DNA from: Cystobacter fuscus
GTDB lineage: Bacteria; Myxococcota; Myxococcia; Myxococcales; Myxococcaceae
Direction: 5' to 3'
Assembly (NCBI RefSeq): GCF_002305875.1
Contig: NZ_CP022098.1
Coordinates: 2,418,001 to 2,482,000, forward strand
DNA length: 64,000 nt
Shown: positions 25,082 through 33,920 of the stretch, piece after piece
Layout: the number at the start of each line of letters is the position of its first letter
How positions within the stretch are numbered: position 1 is the first letter of the stretch
Translations under genes and position numbers: made by a program
The notes under the pieces: generated by a model
What the model was told of the DNA's origin: nothing
Seen by the model: the letters and a program-made list of their open reading frames with translations, nothing else
Database searches by the model: none

Positions 25082-25552
25082 GGTGCTTGGGGGGGAGCCT
25101 ATCAGGCTCGCCTCCTTCGGGGGGGACGGCGGTCACGGGTCGCGGAACCTCGAAGTCCATGACGAAGTCGCTCGGCACCTCGGTGTTTGTCTTTGGTCTC
25201 CCACCCCGGTGGGCGGCGGTCGCGCGGGGTCCTTCTCACCCGCACGGCGCTCCCCTGGCGCGCTGCCCCAGCGGCGTCCATGCGTCGGCGGCGGTTCAAG
25301 CACGACCCTCGCGAGTCGCCTCGAGTGCCTCCGCCGGGAGCCGAGCTCTTCCCGCGCTGGAGCGCATGAGGGAACCCTTGTCCACCGGGCAGGCAAGCCA
25401 ACTTTCAGCCTGTCGACACTTCAGGTTCATCCCCTCTCACAAGAGAATTCCACCGGTGGGATTCTTACCCGGTGCGCCGTTTGTCGTGAGACGAATATCG
25501 TGGATGCACTAAGCACATGGTCGCGCCCTGGGGCGCCATCTCCTGGTTCCGC
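25082..25552. other. Long divergent intergenic region between kinases
   Basis: About 0.47 kb with no convincing gene on either strand (possible frames are short and of random composition). It must hold the promoters of the Ser/Thr kinase and the hybrid histidine kinase. A less GC-rich segment at 25395-25510 contains the palindrome listed separately. Confidence 0.5.
25444..25465. promoter_or_regulatory. 22-bp palindrome upstream of the hybrid histidine kinase
   Basis: The core CCACCGGTGG (25450-25459) is a perfect palindrome flanked by AGAAT (25444-25448) and ATTCT (25461-25465), also complementary. One unpaired base separates core and arm on each side. It is about 90-110 bases before the likely ATG and suits a dimeric regulator site. 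Confidence 0.5.
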
Positions 25553-28192
25553 ATGTCCGACATGATCGATTCCCAGAAACTGTTCGACTCCGCCCCCGCT
25601 CCGCTCATGGTCCTGGATCGGGAACTGAAATATGTCGCGGCCAACCAGGCCTACCTGCGGGCTACGTCGCTACGGCGTGACGAGATCATCGGGCGCAACC
25701 TCTTCGAGGTGCTCCCCCAGGGCTCGGATCCCGCGGATCCCGATGGCGCGGGGAAGCTCCGGGAGTCGCTCGAGCGGGTGCTCGCCAGTCGCATGCCGGA
25801 CCTGCTCGCGATGGCGGTCCAGCCCATCGCTCGTCCCGGCGAGGGCGGCCCCGTGCTCGAGAAGCGCGTGTGGACCTACTCCCACAAGCCCCTGCTGGAT
25901 TCCACGGGCAACGTGGCCTTCATCCTCCAGCACGCCGTGGACGTCACGGATCTGCGCACCTCGAATGGCGCGAGTGGAGCCAAGGGGCAGCGGCTGGAAG
26001 GGGTCTCCGGGGAGCAGCTCGCTTCCCTCCTCGGTCAGGCGTGGACCGTTCAGGAGAACAACAAGGAGCTGGACTACGAGCGCCGCTATCTCCGCCAGCT
26101 GATCGATCTGCTTCCCGGGGTCGTGGGGGTCCTACGCGGTCCTGACTACGTCTTCGACATGATGAACGCCAACTACCTGCCCTACGTTGGCTTCCGGGAC
26201 GTCATCGGCCTGCCGCTGCTCAAGGCGCGGCCCGAGCTCACGGGCAACGACTCCATCTTCGACATGCTCCGGCGGGTGTTCCACCAGGGCGAGACGATCT
26301 CCATGAAGGGTTTCAATCTCTCCATCCGCTTGAAGAAGGATGGGCCGATCGAGAACCTCGTCGTGGACTTCGAGTACCGGCCCGTGCGCGTGTCGGGCGG
26401 TCCCGTCATGGCCATCCTCATCTACGGCCAGGACGTCACCGAGAAGGCGAAAGCCGAGGCCCAGGTGCGCCACTACCAGGAACACCTGGAGCAGTTGGTG
26501 CGCGAGCGGACCCGCGCGCTCGAGGAGAGCGAGGCCGAGCGGCGCAAGACCGAGGAGCAGCTGCGCCAGTCCCAGAAGATGGAGGCGGTGGGCAAGCTCA
26601 CCGGCGGCGTGGCGCACGACTTCAACAACCTGCTCCAGGTCATCGCCGGCAACCTCCAACTGCTGCAGCGCGACGTGGGGGGCAACGAGCGCGCCCTGCA
26701 TCGCGTGCAGACGGCCACCCGCGCCGTGGAGCGCGGTGCCAAGCTCGCCTCCCAGTTGCTCTCCTTCGCGCGCCGCCAGCCGCTCCAGCCCATCGTCGTC
26801 AACCTGAGCCGGTTGGTGCGCGGCATGGACGAGCTGCTGCGCCGCACGCTGGGCGAGGACGTGGAGCTGGAGACCGTCACCGCTGGAGGGCTGTGGAACA
26901 CGGCCATCGATCCCAACCAGCTCGAGAACGTCATCCTCAACCTGGCCATCAACGCCCGGGACGCGATGAGCAACAACGGCAAGCTGACGATCGAGGTCAG
27001 CAATGCCGTGCTCGATGATCGCTACTGCCGGATGCACCCCGAGGTGCTTCCCGGCCAGTACGTGTTGCTGGCCGTGTCGGACACGGGCAGCGGCATGACG
27101 CCGGAGGTGATGGAGCGGGCCTTCGAGCCGTTCTTCACCACCAAGCCCGAGGGCCGCGGCACTGGCCTGGGCCTGAGCATGGTGTACGGCTTCGTCAAGC
27201 AGAGTGGCGGTCACATCAAGCTCTACAGCGAGCTGGGGCATGGCACGACCATCAAGCTCTACATGCCCCGCGCGGTGGAGGCCGAGTCGATGGACGCCCA
27301 GGTCATCACCGGCCCCATCGAGGGAGGCTCGGAGACCATCCTGGTGGTGGAGGACGATCCCGAGGTGCGCACCACGGTGGTGGAGATGGTGAGCGAGCTG
27401 GGCTACCGCGTGCTCAAGGCCGTGGACGCGCAGAGCGCGCTGGTGATCCTCCAGAGCGGTGTGCCCATCGAGCTGTTGTTCACCGACGTGGTGATGCCCG
27501 GTCCGGTGCGCAGCCCCGAGCTGGCCAAGCAGGCCAAGGCGCTCCACCCGGACATCGAGGTGCTCTTCACCTCGGGCTACACGGAGAACGCCATCGTCCA
27601 TGGCGGACGGTTGGATCCGGGCGTGCAGTTGCTGAGCAAGCCCTACAGCCGGGATGACCTGGCCCGCAAGCTGAGGCAGTTGCTCAACGGCCGCCAGCAG
27701 CGGCTGGCGGTCCGCGGCGCCGCCCGCGTGGTGCCCACGTCCCCCGCGTCCCCGGCCCCCGCGGCTCCTTCTCCCAAGCCTCCCACGGCCTCCTCGCCCG
27801 CGAGTGCTCCCGCGCCCTCCGCGTCGCGCCGGCTGCGCGTGCTGCTGGTGGAGGACGACGAGGACGTGCGCTCCTCGGCGTGCGAGCTGATGGATCTGCT
27901 GGGCCACGAGGTGCTGGCGGTCACCAGCGCCGAGGAAGCCAAGGGCGCATTGGCCGCCAGCGGCTTCGACGTGTTGTTCACGGACGTGACGCTGCCCGGG
28001 GCGTCGGGCGTGGACCTGGCGCGCGAGGTGGCGGGCCGCAAGACGGGCATCAAGATCATCCTCGCCTCGGGCCATGGTCACGTGGCGCTGCCCCGGGGAG
28101 AGGCGCCGCTGGAGGGCGTGGTGGTGCTGCCCAAGCCCTACGCGCTGCCGCAGATCCAGGCGGCGCTGGAGCAGGCGGTGGCCCTGCCTTGA
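25553..28192 (+). CDS. Hybrid sensor histidine kinase with two receiver domains
   Basis: 879 residues from MSDMIDSQK (an ATG 12 codons earlier is possible). There are no membrane segments. Order: PAS domain (about 5-140), second PAS-like domain (about 165-310), coiled coil (RERTRALEESEAERRKTEEQLRQ), HisKA with GGVAHDFNNLL (His355), HATPase with NARD, SDTGSGM and GRGTGLGLSM, receiver 1 (VVEDD, Asp645 in LLFTDVVMPG), Pro/Ala linker, receiver 2 (VEDDED, Asp811 in LFTDVTLPG). The layout is a cytoplasmic phosphorelay kinase. No separate output protein is adjacent, so phosphate probably passes to an unlinked Hpt or regulator. Convergent with the sigma factor gene. Confidence 0.93.
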   Translation: MSDMIDSQKLFDSAPAPLMVLDRELKYVAANQAYLRATSLRRDEIIGRNLFEVLPQGSDPADPDGAGKLRESLERVLASRMPDLLAMAVQPIARPGEGGPVLEKRVWTYSHKPLLDSTGNVAFILQHAVDVTDLRTSNGASGAKGQRLEGVSGEQLASLLGQAWTVQENNKELDYERRYLRQLIDLLPGVVGVLRGPDYVFDMMNANYLPYVGFRDVIGLPLLKARPELTGNDSIFDMLRRVFHQGETISMKGFNLSIRLKKDGPIENLVVDFEYRPVRVSGGPVMAILIYGQDVTEKAKAEAQVRHYQEHLEQLVRERTRALEESEAERRKTEEQLRQSQKMEAVGKLTGGVAHDFNNLLQVIAGNLQLLQRDVGGNERALHRVQTATRAVERGAKLASQLLSFARRQPLQPIVVNLSRLVRGMDELLRRTLGEDVELETVTAGGLWNTAIDPNQLENVILNLAINARDAMSNNGKLTIEVSNAVLDDRYCRMHPEVLPGQYVLLAVSDTGSGMTPEVMERAFEPFFTTKPEGRGTGLGLSMVYGFVKQSGGHIKLYSELGHGTTIKLYMPRAVEAESMDAQVITGPIEGGSETILVVEDDPEVRTTVVEMVSELGYRVLKAVDAQSALVILQSGVPIELLFTDVVMPGPVRSPELAKQAKALHPDIEVLFTSGYTENAIVHGGRLDPGVQLLSKPYSRDDLARKLRQLLNGRQQRLAVRGAARVVPTSPASPAPAAPSPKPPTASSPASAPAPSASRRLRVLLVEDDEDVRSSACELMDLLGHEVLAVTSAEEAKGALAASGFDVLFTDVTLPGASGVDLAREVAGRKTGIKIILASGHGHVALPRGEAPLEGVVVLPKPYALPQIQAALEQAVALP

Positions 28193-28210
28193 GCCACTCC
28201 CTCCAGGTCT

Positions 28211-28231
28211 GGCGGCCCGGATGCGGCCGCC
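28211..28231. terminator. Hairpin between convergent hybrid kinase and sigma factor genes
   Basis: GGCGGCC (28211-28217) pairs with GGCCGCC (28225-28231), loop 7 bases. It lies in the 54-base gap between two convergent stops. No T tail. Confidence 0.4.
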
Positions 28232-28246
28232 GGGCCCGGAGGCCCT

Positions 28247-29140
28247 TCAGTCCATCAACCCACCGAGGTTGAGATCCAACCGGCTGCGCACGAGCCCGAG
28301 GAGGCTCTCCAGCTCGCGTCCCTCGAGCTTCAGCCGGGCCGCCAGCTCGTGGCGGGTGAGCCGCAGCAGCCGCTCGCGGGCCTGGGCCACGTGGCGCGCG
28401 ACGCTGGAGCGTGACTCGCCATACATCGTCGCGAGCCGGTCCATGGTGAGGCCATGCAGGTGGTGCATGCGCAAGAGGGCGCGCTCGCGCTCGGGCAGGG
28501 CCGCCAGCGCCGCTCGCAGCGCCGAGGAGAGCGCCTCGGAGGAGTCGGCGCGCAGCACCTCGCGCTCCGGGTTGTCCGGGGCCAGCAACTGCTCGAGCGC
28601 CTCGGGGGGCTCGGAGAAGAGCTCCTGGCGTCCACTCTGGTTGGACATCGCGCCCACCAGGCGCGCGGCGACGATGCGCACCCAGGCGCGCAGGGGGCCC
28701 CGGCCCGCGTAGTCGGCGATGCGCGGAGGCGCTCCCCCCATGCCCAGCAGCAGCCGCTGGCGCAACATCTGGAGCACCTCGTCCAGGGTGGCGGCCGGCA
28801 GCGAGCCGAGGCGCGCGGGCACCTTGCGCAGCACGTGCTGCTCGAAGGCGAGCAGGGCCTGGGGCTCGCCCTCGGCGCAGGCGCACGCCAGATAGAGATC
28901 GGCCGCGTGGAGCTGTCGCAGCGCTTCCTCGGGAGTCCCCGGAGCGGGCAGGTGCCGGGCCAGGTGGCGCAGGAATGCCTCCGGCGCGAGCTTCACCGTG
29001 GGCCAGGCCCCTTCTCCCGCGGCGAGGTGTCCCGCGAGCAGCGTCTCCAGTCCGGGCCACTCCCGGAGCCAGTTCCGGCGATCCTCGGGGGCCCACGCCA
29101 GCAGGACCCGCGTGAGGGGAACGTGCTCTCCGCTCGTCAT
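28247..29140 (-). CDS. Sigma-70-family (ECF-like) sigma factor coupled to a kinase
   Basis: 297 residues starting at MTSGEHVPLTRV. Its ATG overlaps the kinase TGA (ATGA), giving tight coupling. An unusual N-terminal part of about 90 residues precedes region 2 (DEVLQMLRQRLLLG ... GRGPLRAWVRIVAARLVGAM). Region 4 is LPERERALLRMHHLHGLTMDRLATMYGESRSSVARHVAQARERLLRLT. A C-terminal tail of 40 residues follows. The two-domain sigma2/sigma4 layout is that of ECF factors. ECF groups linked to Ser/Thr kinases are known and several are activated by phosphorylation rather than by a classic anti-sigma. Here the kinase also has an anti-sigma-type zinc finger, so both modes are possible. Confidence 0.85.
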   Translation of the reverse strand: MTSGEHVPLTRVLLAWAPEDRRNWLREWPGLETLLAGHLAAGEGAWPTVKLAPEAFLRHLARHLPAPGTPEEALRQLHAADLYLACACAEGEPQALLAFEQHVLRKVPARLGSLPAATLDEVLQMLRQRLLLGMGGAPPRIADYAGRGPLRAWVRIVAARLVGAMSNQSGRQELFSEPPEALEQLLAPDNPEREVLRADSSEALSSALRAALAALPERERALLRMHHLHGLTMDRLATMYGESRSSVARHVAQARERLLRLTRHELAARLKLEGRELESLLGLVRSRLDLNLGGLMD

Positions 29141-32100
29141 GGGGTGTGCCCTCGCTCGGCCATCAGGGGGTGCCGGGCCTGCCATTCCATCAGCGCGCGG
29201 TGCTCCACGCGGGCGCGTGTCCCCAGCGCATCCATCTGGCTCCGGGCCTCTTCCAGCAGGGCGGCCACGCGTTTCCTCTCCTCGGCCGTGCCGTGCTCGA
29301 GCGCCCGGGCCAGGAGGAAGGAGGCCCAGGCCGCGTCCAGCTTGTCTCCGGGGGCTCGCTCGTGGATGTGCCGGGCACGCTCGAGCAGCGGCACCGCCCG
29401 CTCGGGGGCCCCGAGTTCCAGGTGGGCCTCGCCGAGACAGGCGAGGTCCAACGCCACGTCCGGGCTCTCCGCGCCCTGCGCCGGCTCGTCGAGCTCGAGG
29501 GCGCGTTGGCAGCGCGCGAGGCCCTCACGGGCAGCTCCCGAGCGCAGGTTCACGACGCCCAGCTCGCGCGTCACGCCCGTGAGCACCGCGCTGTCCGGGC
29601 CGTTCGCCTTCTCCAAGAGACGCAGGGCGCGCGTGAGGTGCTCGCGCGCCAGGGCGGGGCGGCCCGCGCGCAGGTGGACGGCGGCGAGGGTGCGCAGCGG
29701 CAGCTCGGCGCGCGGCGTGTCCGGCCCCAGGCTGCGTTGGATGCGCTCGAGGGCTTGCTGGGCGTAGCCGAGCGCCTTGTCGAGGTTCTGCTCGTCGTAG
29801 GCCACCATGCCCAGTCCGCCGAGCGCGGTGATGGTGTTGGGGTGATCCGGGCCCTTGCCGCGCTCGAAGATGGCGAGCGCGCGCTCGAAGTACCGCCGGG
29901 ACTCCTCCAGCCGGCCCGCGAGCCGTAGCAGGACGGCCAGGTTGTTGATCGGCGCGGCGAGGCTCGGGTGGTCCGGGGAGCGCGCCGCTTCCAGCAGGGA
30001 CAGGGCGCGGCGGAAGGTGGCGAGCGCCTCCTCGGGCCGGCCCTGCTGCTGCAACTGGGTGGCGATGTTGTTGAGGTTGAGCGCGAGCGTGGGGTGATCC
30101 GGTCCCCACATCCGCTCGCGCAGCTCCTGGGCCTGGCGGAAGAACGCCAGGGCTTCCGCGCCGCGCATCTGCCGCGAGCGCACCCGCCCCAGTCCGGCCA
30201 GCAGGTACGAGGTGCGCAGGCTCTCCGGGCCCAGGGTCCGGCGCGACAGCTCCAGCCCCTGGGTGAACTCCGCCTCCGCCTCGTCCAGCTTGCCCTGCAT
30301 CAGCAAGAGCCCGCCCATGCGCAGGTTCAGATCCGTGGCGAGCGCCGGGACGCGCTCTCGCCCCAGCCGCTCCACGGCGGCCCGGGCGTGGTGGACGATG
30401 CGGTTGGCCTCGTCCATGCGCGCCATCTGGTCCCCCACCACCCACAGCAGGAGGTTCCACGCGCGCGCCACCATCTCGTCATCGCGCCCGGCCTCGGCGG
30501 CCCACACGGCGCGGTAGAGGAGCTCCTCTGCCTCCTTGGTCTTGCCGAGCAGGCCGAGCAGCTGTCCGTGCTGGGCGAGTACCTCGGCCTCCAGGGGGCG
30601 GAAGTCGAGCCCCTCGATTTCCTTCAGGAGCGCGGTGGTGACCTCGAGGCCGGAGGCGTGGTTGCCGATCTCCAGGCGGGCACGGGCCTCGGCGAGGCGG
30701 CGGCGCGCGGCGTCCACCCGGGGGCGCAGGGCGTCGGGGGGTTGGGGCCGGGTGGCGACCTGGGGGACTTCCATGCACCCGGCGAGTCCCTCGAGCGAGG
30801 CCACCATCTGGGGCGCGTTCTGCACCGTCTGGGCGTCCGCCTTCTCCAGCACGTCGGTGACGGCGGCGAAGTGCCACAGCCGGGTGTCGAGGCAGGCCGT
30901 CTTCAGCCACGCGGTGTGGTAGTCGTCCCGGGTCGCCGCCAGGCAGGACTCGGTGCGCAGCGTGCGCCAGGTGGCGGCGTGGGCATCCAGCGCGCGGGAG
31001 ACGGCCTCCCAGGCGGCGGCGGCGTAGGGCTTGCCGGTGGCGAGGAAGGCCTCGCGTACGTGTTCGCGCCGCTCGGGGCTCCAGGCGGCGGCGAGTTTCT
31101 CCGTCTCCTGCTCGCAGCGCACCTCGCGTCGGTGGGCCGCCACGTAGCCCAGGGACACCCCCAGCAGGCTGGCGGCGACGGCGGAGGCGGCCACCCACGT
31201 CCGCACGCGCTGGGTGGCGGGGGCGAGCTGGGCCAGCAGCGCCTCCATGGAGGGGTGACGCTCGCCAGGCGAGGCCTTCAGGCCCCTCCGCACCGCGCGC
31301 CGCACCCGGGCGGGCACCTTCGATTCGCCGCCGGGGGGACGGAGCCGCTCCTCGTGCATGGCCTGCCGCAGCTCCTCGAGCGTCTTGCCCTCGAAGGGCC
31401 GCACGCCGTGGAGCGCCTCGTGGAGCGCCACGCAGAAGCTGAACTGGTCCGACAGCGCGTCCGCGCTCTGTCCGGCGAACTGCTCGGGAGCCATGTAGGC
31501 CGGTGTGCCCAGCAGCGCGCCCGTCCGGGTGAGCGGAGAGCGGACGTCATCGGGCCCCCGGTGGGAGGACAGGGGGCCGGAATCCTCCTCGGGCGTGGGT
31601 TCCCGATCGGAGCTGCGCGCCAGCCCGAAGTCCGTCACCCGCACGCGGCCGTCCCGGCCCACGAGGACGTTGGCGGGCTTGAAGTCGCGATGGACCAGGC
31701 CCGCCGCGTGCGCCGCCGCCAGCCCCCGTCCCGCGTCGACGAAGACGCGCAGCACCTCGGGCCAGGGGCGCGGCTGCTTCAGCCAGTCCGCCAGCGTGCA
31801 GCCCTCCACCAGCTCCATGGCCAGGAAGAGCACCTGGTCGCACACGCCCACGTCGTGCACGACAACGACGTGCGGGTGGGACAGCCGGGCCAGTGCCTGG
31901 GCCTCGCGCAGCAGCCGCTGCCGCAGCTCCTCCACGTGCCGGCCCTCCGGGCGCAGCAGCTTGAGGGCCACCTGCCGCTCCAGCTGGGGATCGTGCGCCG
32001 CGTACACCTCGCCCATGGAGCCCCGGCCGATGCGCCCGAGCACCACGTAGCGCGCGAGCCGGGCTCCCGGGGCCAGAGGCGTGTCCGCCGCCTCCTCCTC

Positions 32101-32262
32101 CGGCACACCCGGGGAGGAGCTGGCGCCCAGCGCCACTTGACGCTGGCACCCCTCGCACCCATCCAGGTGCGCGAGCACCCGCGTCCGCTCTTCCTCCGCG
32201 AGCATCCCCGCGAGGAAGTCACTCAGCGTCGTCTCGTCCGGACACGTTGGAGGGGTAGTCAC
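29137..32262 (-). CDS. Ser/Thr kinase with N-terminal anti-sigma-type zinc finger and TPR domain
   Basis: 1041 residues. Residues 1-45 contain HxxxCxxC (His32, Cys36, Cys39), the zinc-binding motif of anti-sigma ZAS domains, plus Cys7. The kinase domain spans about 70-345 (GRIGRGSMGEV, Lys101, HRDFKPAN with Asp193, DFG 211-213, GTPAYMAPEQ). One membrane segment (about 362-382) is followed by about 650 residues with many TPRs (GPDHPTLALNLNNIATQLQQQGRPEEAL and similar). The start is GTG; AGGAGG lies only 2 bases before it, and an in-frame stop close upstream excludes an earlier start. It is translationally coupled to the sigma factor gene downstream. It probably senses through the TPR part and controls that sigma factor. 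Confidence 0.9.
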   Translation of the reverse strand: MTTPPTCPDETTLSDFLAGMLAEEERTRVLAHLDGCEGCQRQVALGASSSPGVPEEEAADTPLAPGARLARYVVLGRIGRGSMGEVYAAHDPQLERQVALKLLRPEGRHVEELRQRLLREAQALARLSHPHVVVVHDVGVCDQVLFLAMELVEGCTLADWLKQPRPWPEVLRVFVDAGRGLAAAHAAGLVHRDFKPANVLVGRDGRVRVTDFGLARSSDREPTPEEDSGPLSSHRGPDDVRSPLTRTGALLGTPAYMAPEQFAGQSADALSDQFSFCVALHEALHGVRPFEGKTLEELRQAMHEERLRPPGGESKVPARVRRAVRRGLKASPGERHPSMEALLAQLAPATQRVRTWVAASAVAASLLGVSLGYVAAHRREVRCEQETEKLAAAWSPERREHVREAFLATGKPYAAAAWEAVSRALDAHAATWRTLRTESCLAATRDDYHTAWLKTACLDTRLWHFAAVTDVLEKADAQTVQNAPQMVASLEGLAGCMEVPQVATRPQPPDALRPRVDAARRRLAEARARLEIGNHASGLEVTTALLKEIEGLDFRPLEAEVLAQHGQLLGLLGKTKEAEELLYRAVWAAEAGRDDEMVARAWNLLLWVVGDQMARMDEANRIVHHARAAVERLGRERVPALATDLNLRMGGLLLMQGKLDEAEAEFTQGLELSRRTLGPESLRTSYLLAGLGRVRSRQMRGAEALAFFRQAQELRERMWGPDHPTLALNLNNIATQLQQQGRPEEALATFRRALSLLEAARSPDHPSLAAPINNLAVLLRLAGRLEESRRYFERALAIFERGKGPDHPNTITALGGLGMVAYDEQNLDKALGYAQQALERIQRSLGPDTPRAELPLRTLAAVHLRAGRPALAREHLTRALRLLEKANGPDSAVLTGVTRELGVVNLRSGAAREGLARCQRALELDEPAQGAESPDVALDLACLGEAHLELGAPERAVPLLERARHIHERAPGDKLDAAWASFLLARALEHGTAEERKRVAALLEEARSQMDALGTRARVEHRALMEWQARHPLMAERGHTP

Positions 32263-32317
32263 GTCCTCCTAGGAGTACAACTTTTCCCGATTCCTGGGAA
32301 ATCTCCCCGCGGAGTTG

Positions 32318-32845
32318 CTAGCCGACGGTGCCGACGACCTCGTCCCGGTCCAGGAACTCGCCCTTGACGGTGCCCGAGTACCAGGAGGTGCTGTTGGTGC
32401 CGCTCTTGTCGTACTGCATGTGGGTGTGGGGACCGGTGACGTTGCCCGTGCCGCCCTCGTCGCCGATCTGGCAGCGGTCGCACGTCTTGTCCTTGGAGGT
32501 GGTGGACACGTAGAGGAAGTGCCACTGGCGGAAGGTGTAGCCGTTGGCGAAGGTGTGCTTCACCTCGTTCTGGTTGCCGCTGCCGTTGCCGTAGCAGACC
32601 TTCTCGGTGGTGCGGATGGTGACGTTCCAGGAGAGCGAGGCCTTCACCGCCGTCTCCACGCCCCAGTAGCCGCAGGCGTTGGCGCTGGAGAGGTCCACCG
32701 CGCCGTGGAAGGAGCCGCTCGAGTAGTAGGTGGTGGCCGTCACGGTGCCCGGGAAGGGCGCGCCCACGGTGTACGCGGTCGCGGCCGTGGGCAGCAGGGC
32801 CAGGGTCATCAGGGAGGCCAGGGTCGTCTTCAGGGTGTTACGCAT
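32318..32845 (-). CDS. Secreted M23 (LytM-like) peptidase
   Basis: 175 residues with signal peptide cleaved after TAATA (about residue 24). The metal motif HxxxD is in SFHGAVDLSS (His47, Asp51), and the HxH motif in GPHTHMQY (His140, His142), with His109 (RQWHFLYVS) between: a full LytM active site. Three Cys pairs could form disulphides. It would cut peptide cross-links in peptidoglycan or exported proteins. GAGAGGAA precedes the ATG. It is the last of three genes in one direction; the two upstream encode HEAT-like proteins. At 150 mature residues it is a minimal catalytic domain without targeting repeats. Confidence 0.85.
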   Translation of the reverse strand: MRNTLKTTLASLMTLALLPTAATAYTVGAPFPGTVTATTYYSSGSFHGAVDLSSANACGYWGVETAVKASLSWNVTIRTTEKVCYGNGSGNQNEVKHTFANGYTFRQWHFLYVSTTSKDKTCDRCQIGDEGGTGNVTGPHTHMQYDKSGTNSTSWYSGTVKGEFLDRDEVVGTVG

Positions 32846-32905
32846 CGGAGGTTCCTCTCGGGCCGGTGGTCCGGCCCCCGTGGGGGGTGCTGCTTGAGGT
32901 GCTAC

Positions 32906-33904
32906 TCAGCGAGCCTGGGTGAGCTGCTGCTTCGCTCGCAGGATCAGGCTCCACTCCTGGAGGTTCTGGTTGAGCACGCGCGTCCACGCGTCGACTTCCG
33001 GTGCCAGGCGCGGATCCACGTCGCGCAGGCGTTGCAGCTCGGGCACCGCGCTGGAGAAGCCGAGCCGGGCGATGCCCGCGAGCATGGCCTTGCGCGCCTG
33101 GGGGTCCGTCTCGGCGCGGTACTGGGCGCTGAGCGCCTGGCGCGCGCTGGCCATCTGCGCCGCGGGCACGCCGCCGAGCGCGGTGCTCGCCGCCGCGCGC
33201 ACCTCCGGGGACTCGCTGCCGAGCAACCGCTCGAGCTTGCGCGCCGAGTCGGCGCTCACCTCGCCCGTCATGATGTTGCCGAGGATCCGGGCCGTCACCT
33301 TGGGATCCGACGAGGCCGCCGCCGCCGCCACCGCGGTGTCCGCCGCTTCGGCATGGCGCCCGCCGTACACCTCGAGGTTGTCCGTGACGAGGTTGGTGGC
33401 GGCCTCCTGGCGCACCTCGGGGGAGGGGTCTCGCACCAGGCGCTCGTACATGTCGCCCGTGCGCTCCAGCGCGCCTGTCTGCCGCATGGCCCGGACGGTG
33501 GCGGCGCGCAGGGCCGGGTCGCGGTCGTTCAGGGCGCGCTGGGCCACCTGCTCCAGCGACGTGTCCTCCAGGCCGCGCTCGGTGCGCGCGACGAGCGCGG
33601 CCGCGAGGTGCTCGACCATGACCGGGTCGTACTCGCGCTCGAAGGCCGCGCGCAGCTCCTCCAGGGGCAGCGTGGTGGCGGACTCGCGCAGGAGCGTGCG
33701 CAGGTAGCGCTTGTAGGCCTCGGACTTCGAGCCGAGCCCGCGGCGGATTTGATCCATCAGGCCCGCCGTCGAGCACGTCTCGCCCTGGAGCGCGGGAGCC
33801 TCGGCCGCGGAGGTGGACGTCTGCGCGGGCGAGAGGGCCGGGGCGAGCAGGCCCAGGCCGAGCACCAGGGCGGACAGCGGGTTCTTGCGAGGGGCAAGGG
33901 TCAT
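32906..33904 (-). CDS. Secreted HEAT-repeat-like protein
   Basis: 332 residues starting at MTLAPRKNPLSALVLGLG with GGAGA 6 bases upstream. The signal peptide is cleaved near SPAQ. The rest consists of helical pairs with HEAT/PBS-lyase character: DRDPALRAATVRAMRQTGALERTGDMYERLVRDPSPEVRQEAATNLV, SDPKVTARILGNIM, ESPEVRAAASTALGGV, TDPQARKAMLAGIARLG. Two Cys near the mature N-terminus are absent from the repeats. No catalytic motif. It begins 16 bases after the stop of another HEAT-like gene and precedes the M23 peptidase by 60 bases, so it likely scaffolds or restrains that enzyme in the periplasm. Confidence 0.78.
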   Translation of the reverse strand: MTLAPRKNPLSALVLGLGLLAPALSPAQTSTSAAEAPALQGETCSTAGLMDQIRRGLGSKSEAYKRYLRTLLRESATTLPLEELRAAFEREYDPVMVEHLAAALVARTERGLEDTSLEQVAQRALNDRDPALRAATVRAMRQTGALERTGDMYERLVRDPSPEVRQEAATNLVTDNLEVYGGRHAEAADTAVAAAAASSDPKVTARILGNIMTGEVSADSARKLERLLGSESPEVRAAASTALGGVPAAQMASARQALSAQYRAETDPQARKAMLAGIARLGFSSAVPELQRLRDVDPRLAPEVDAWTRVLNQNLQEWSLILRAKQQLTQAR

Positions 33905-33920
33905 GGGGAGTCTCCGGGCC

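Noticed and set aside
26132-28081. 649-codon open frame opposite the hybrid histidine kinase
   Set aside because: Low-complexity His/Leu/Gln/Arg sequence; mirror of a real gene's codon bias.
29968-32367. 799-codon open frame opposite the zinc-finger kinase
   Set aside because: No motif and Gly/Arg/His-rich; the kinase frame has clear domains.
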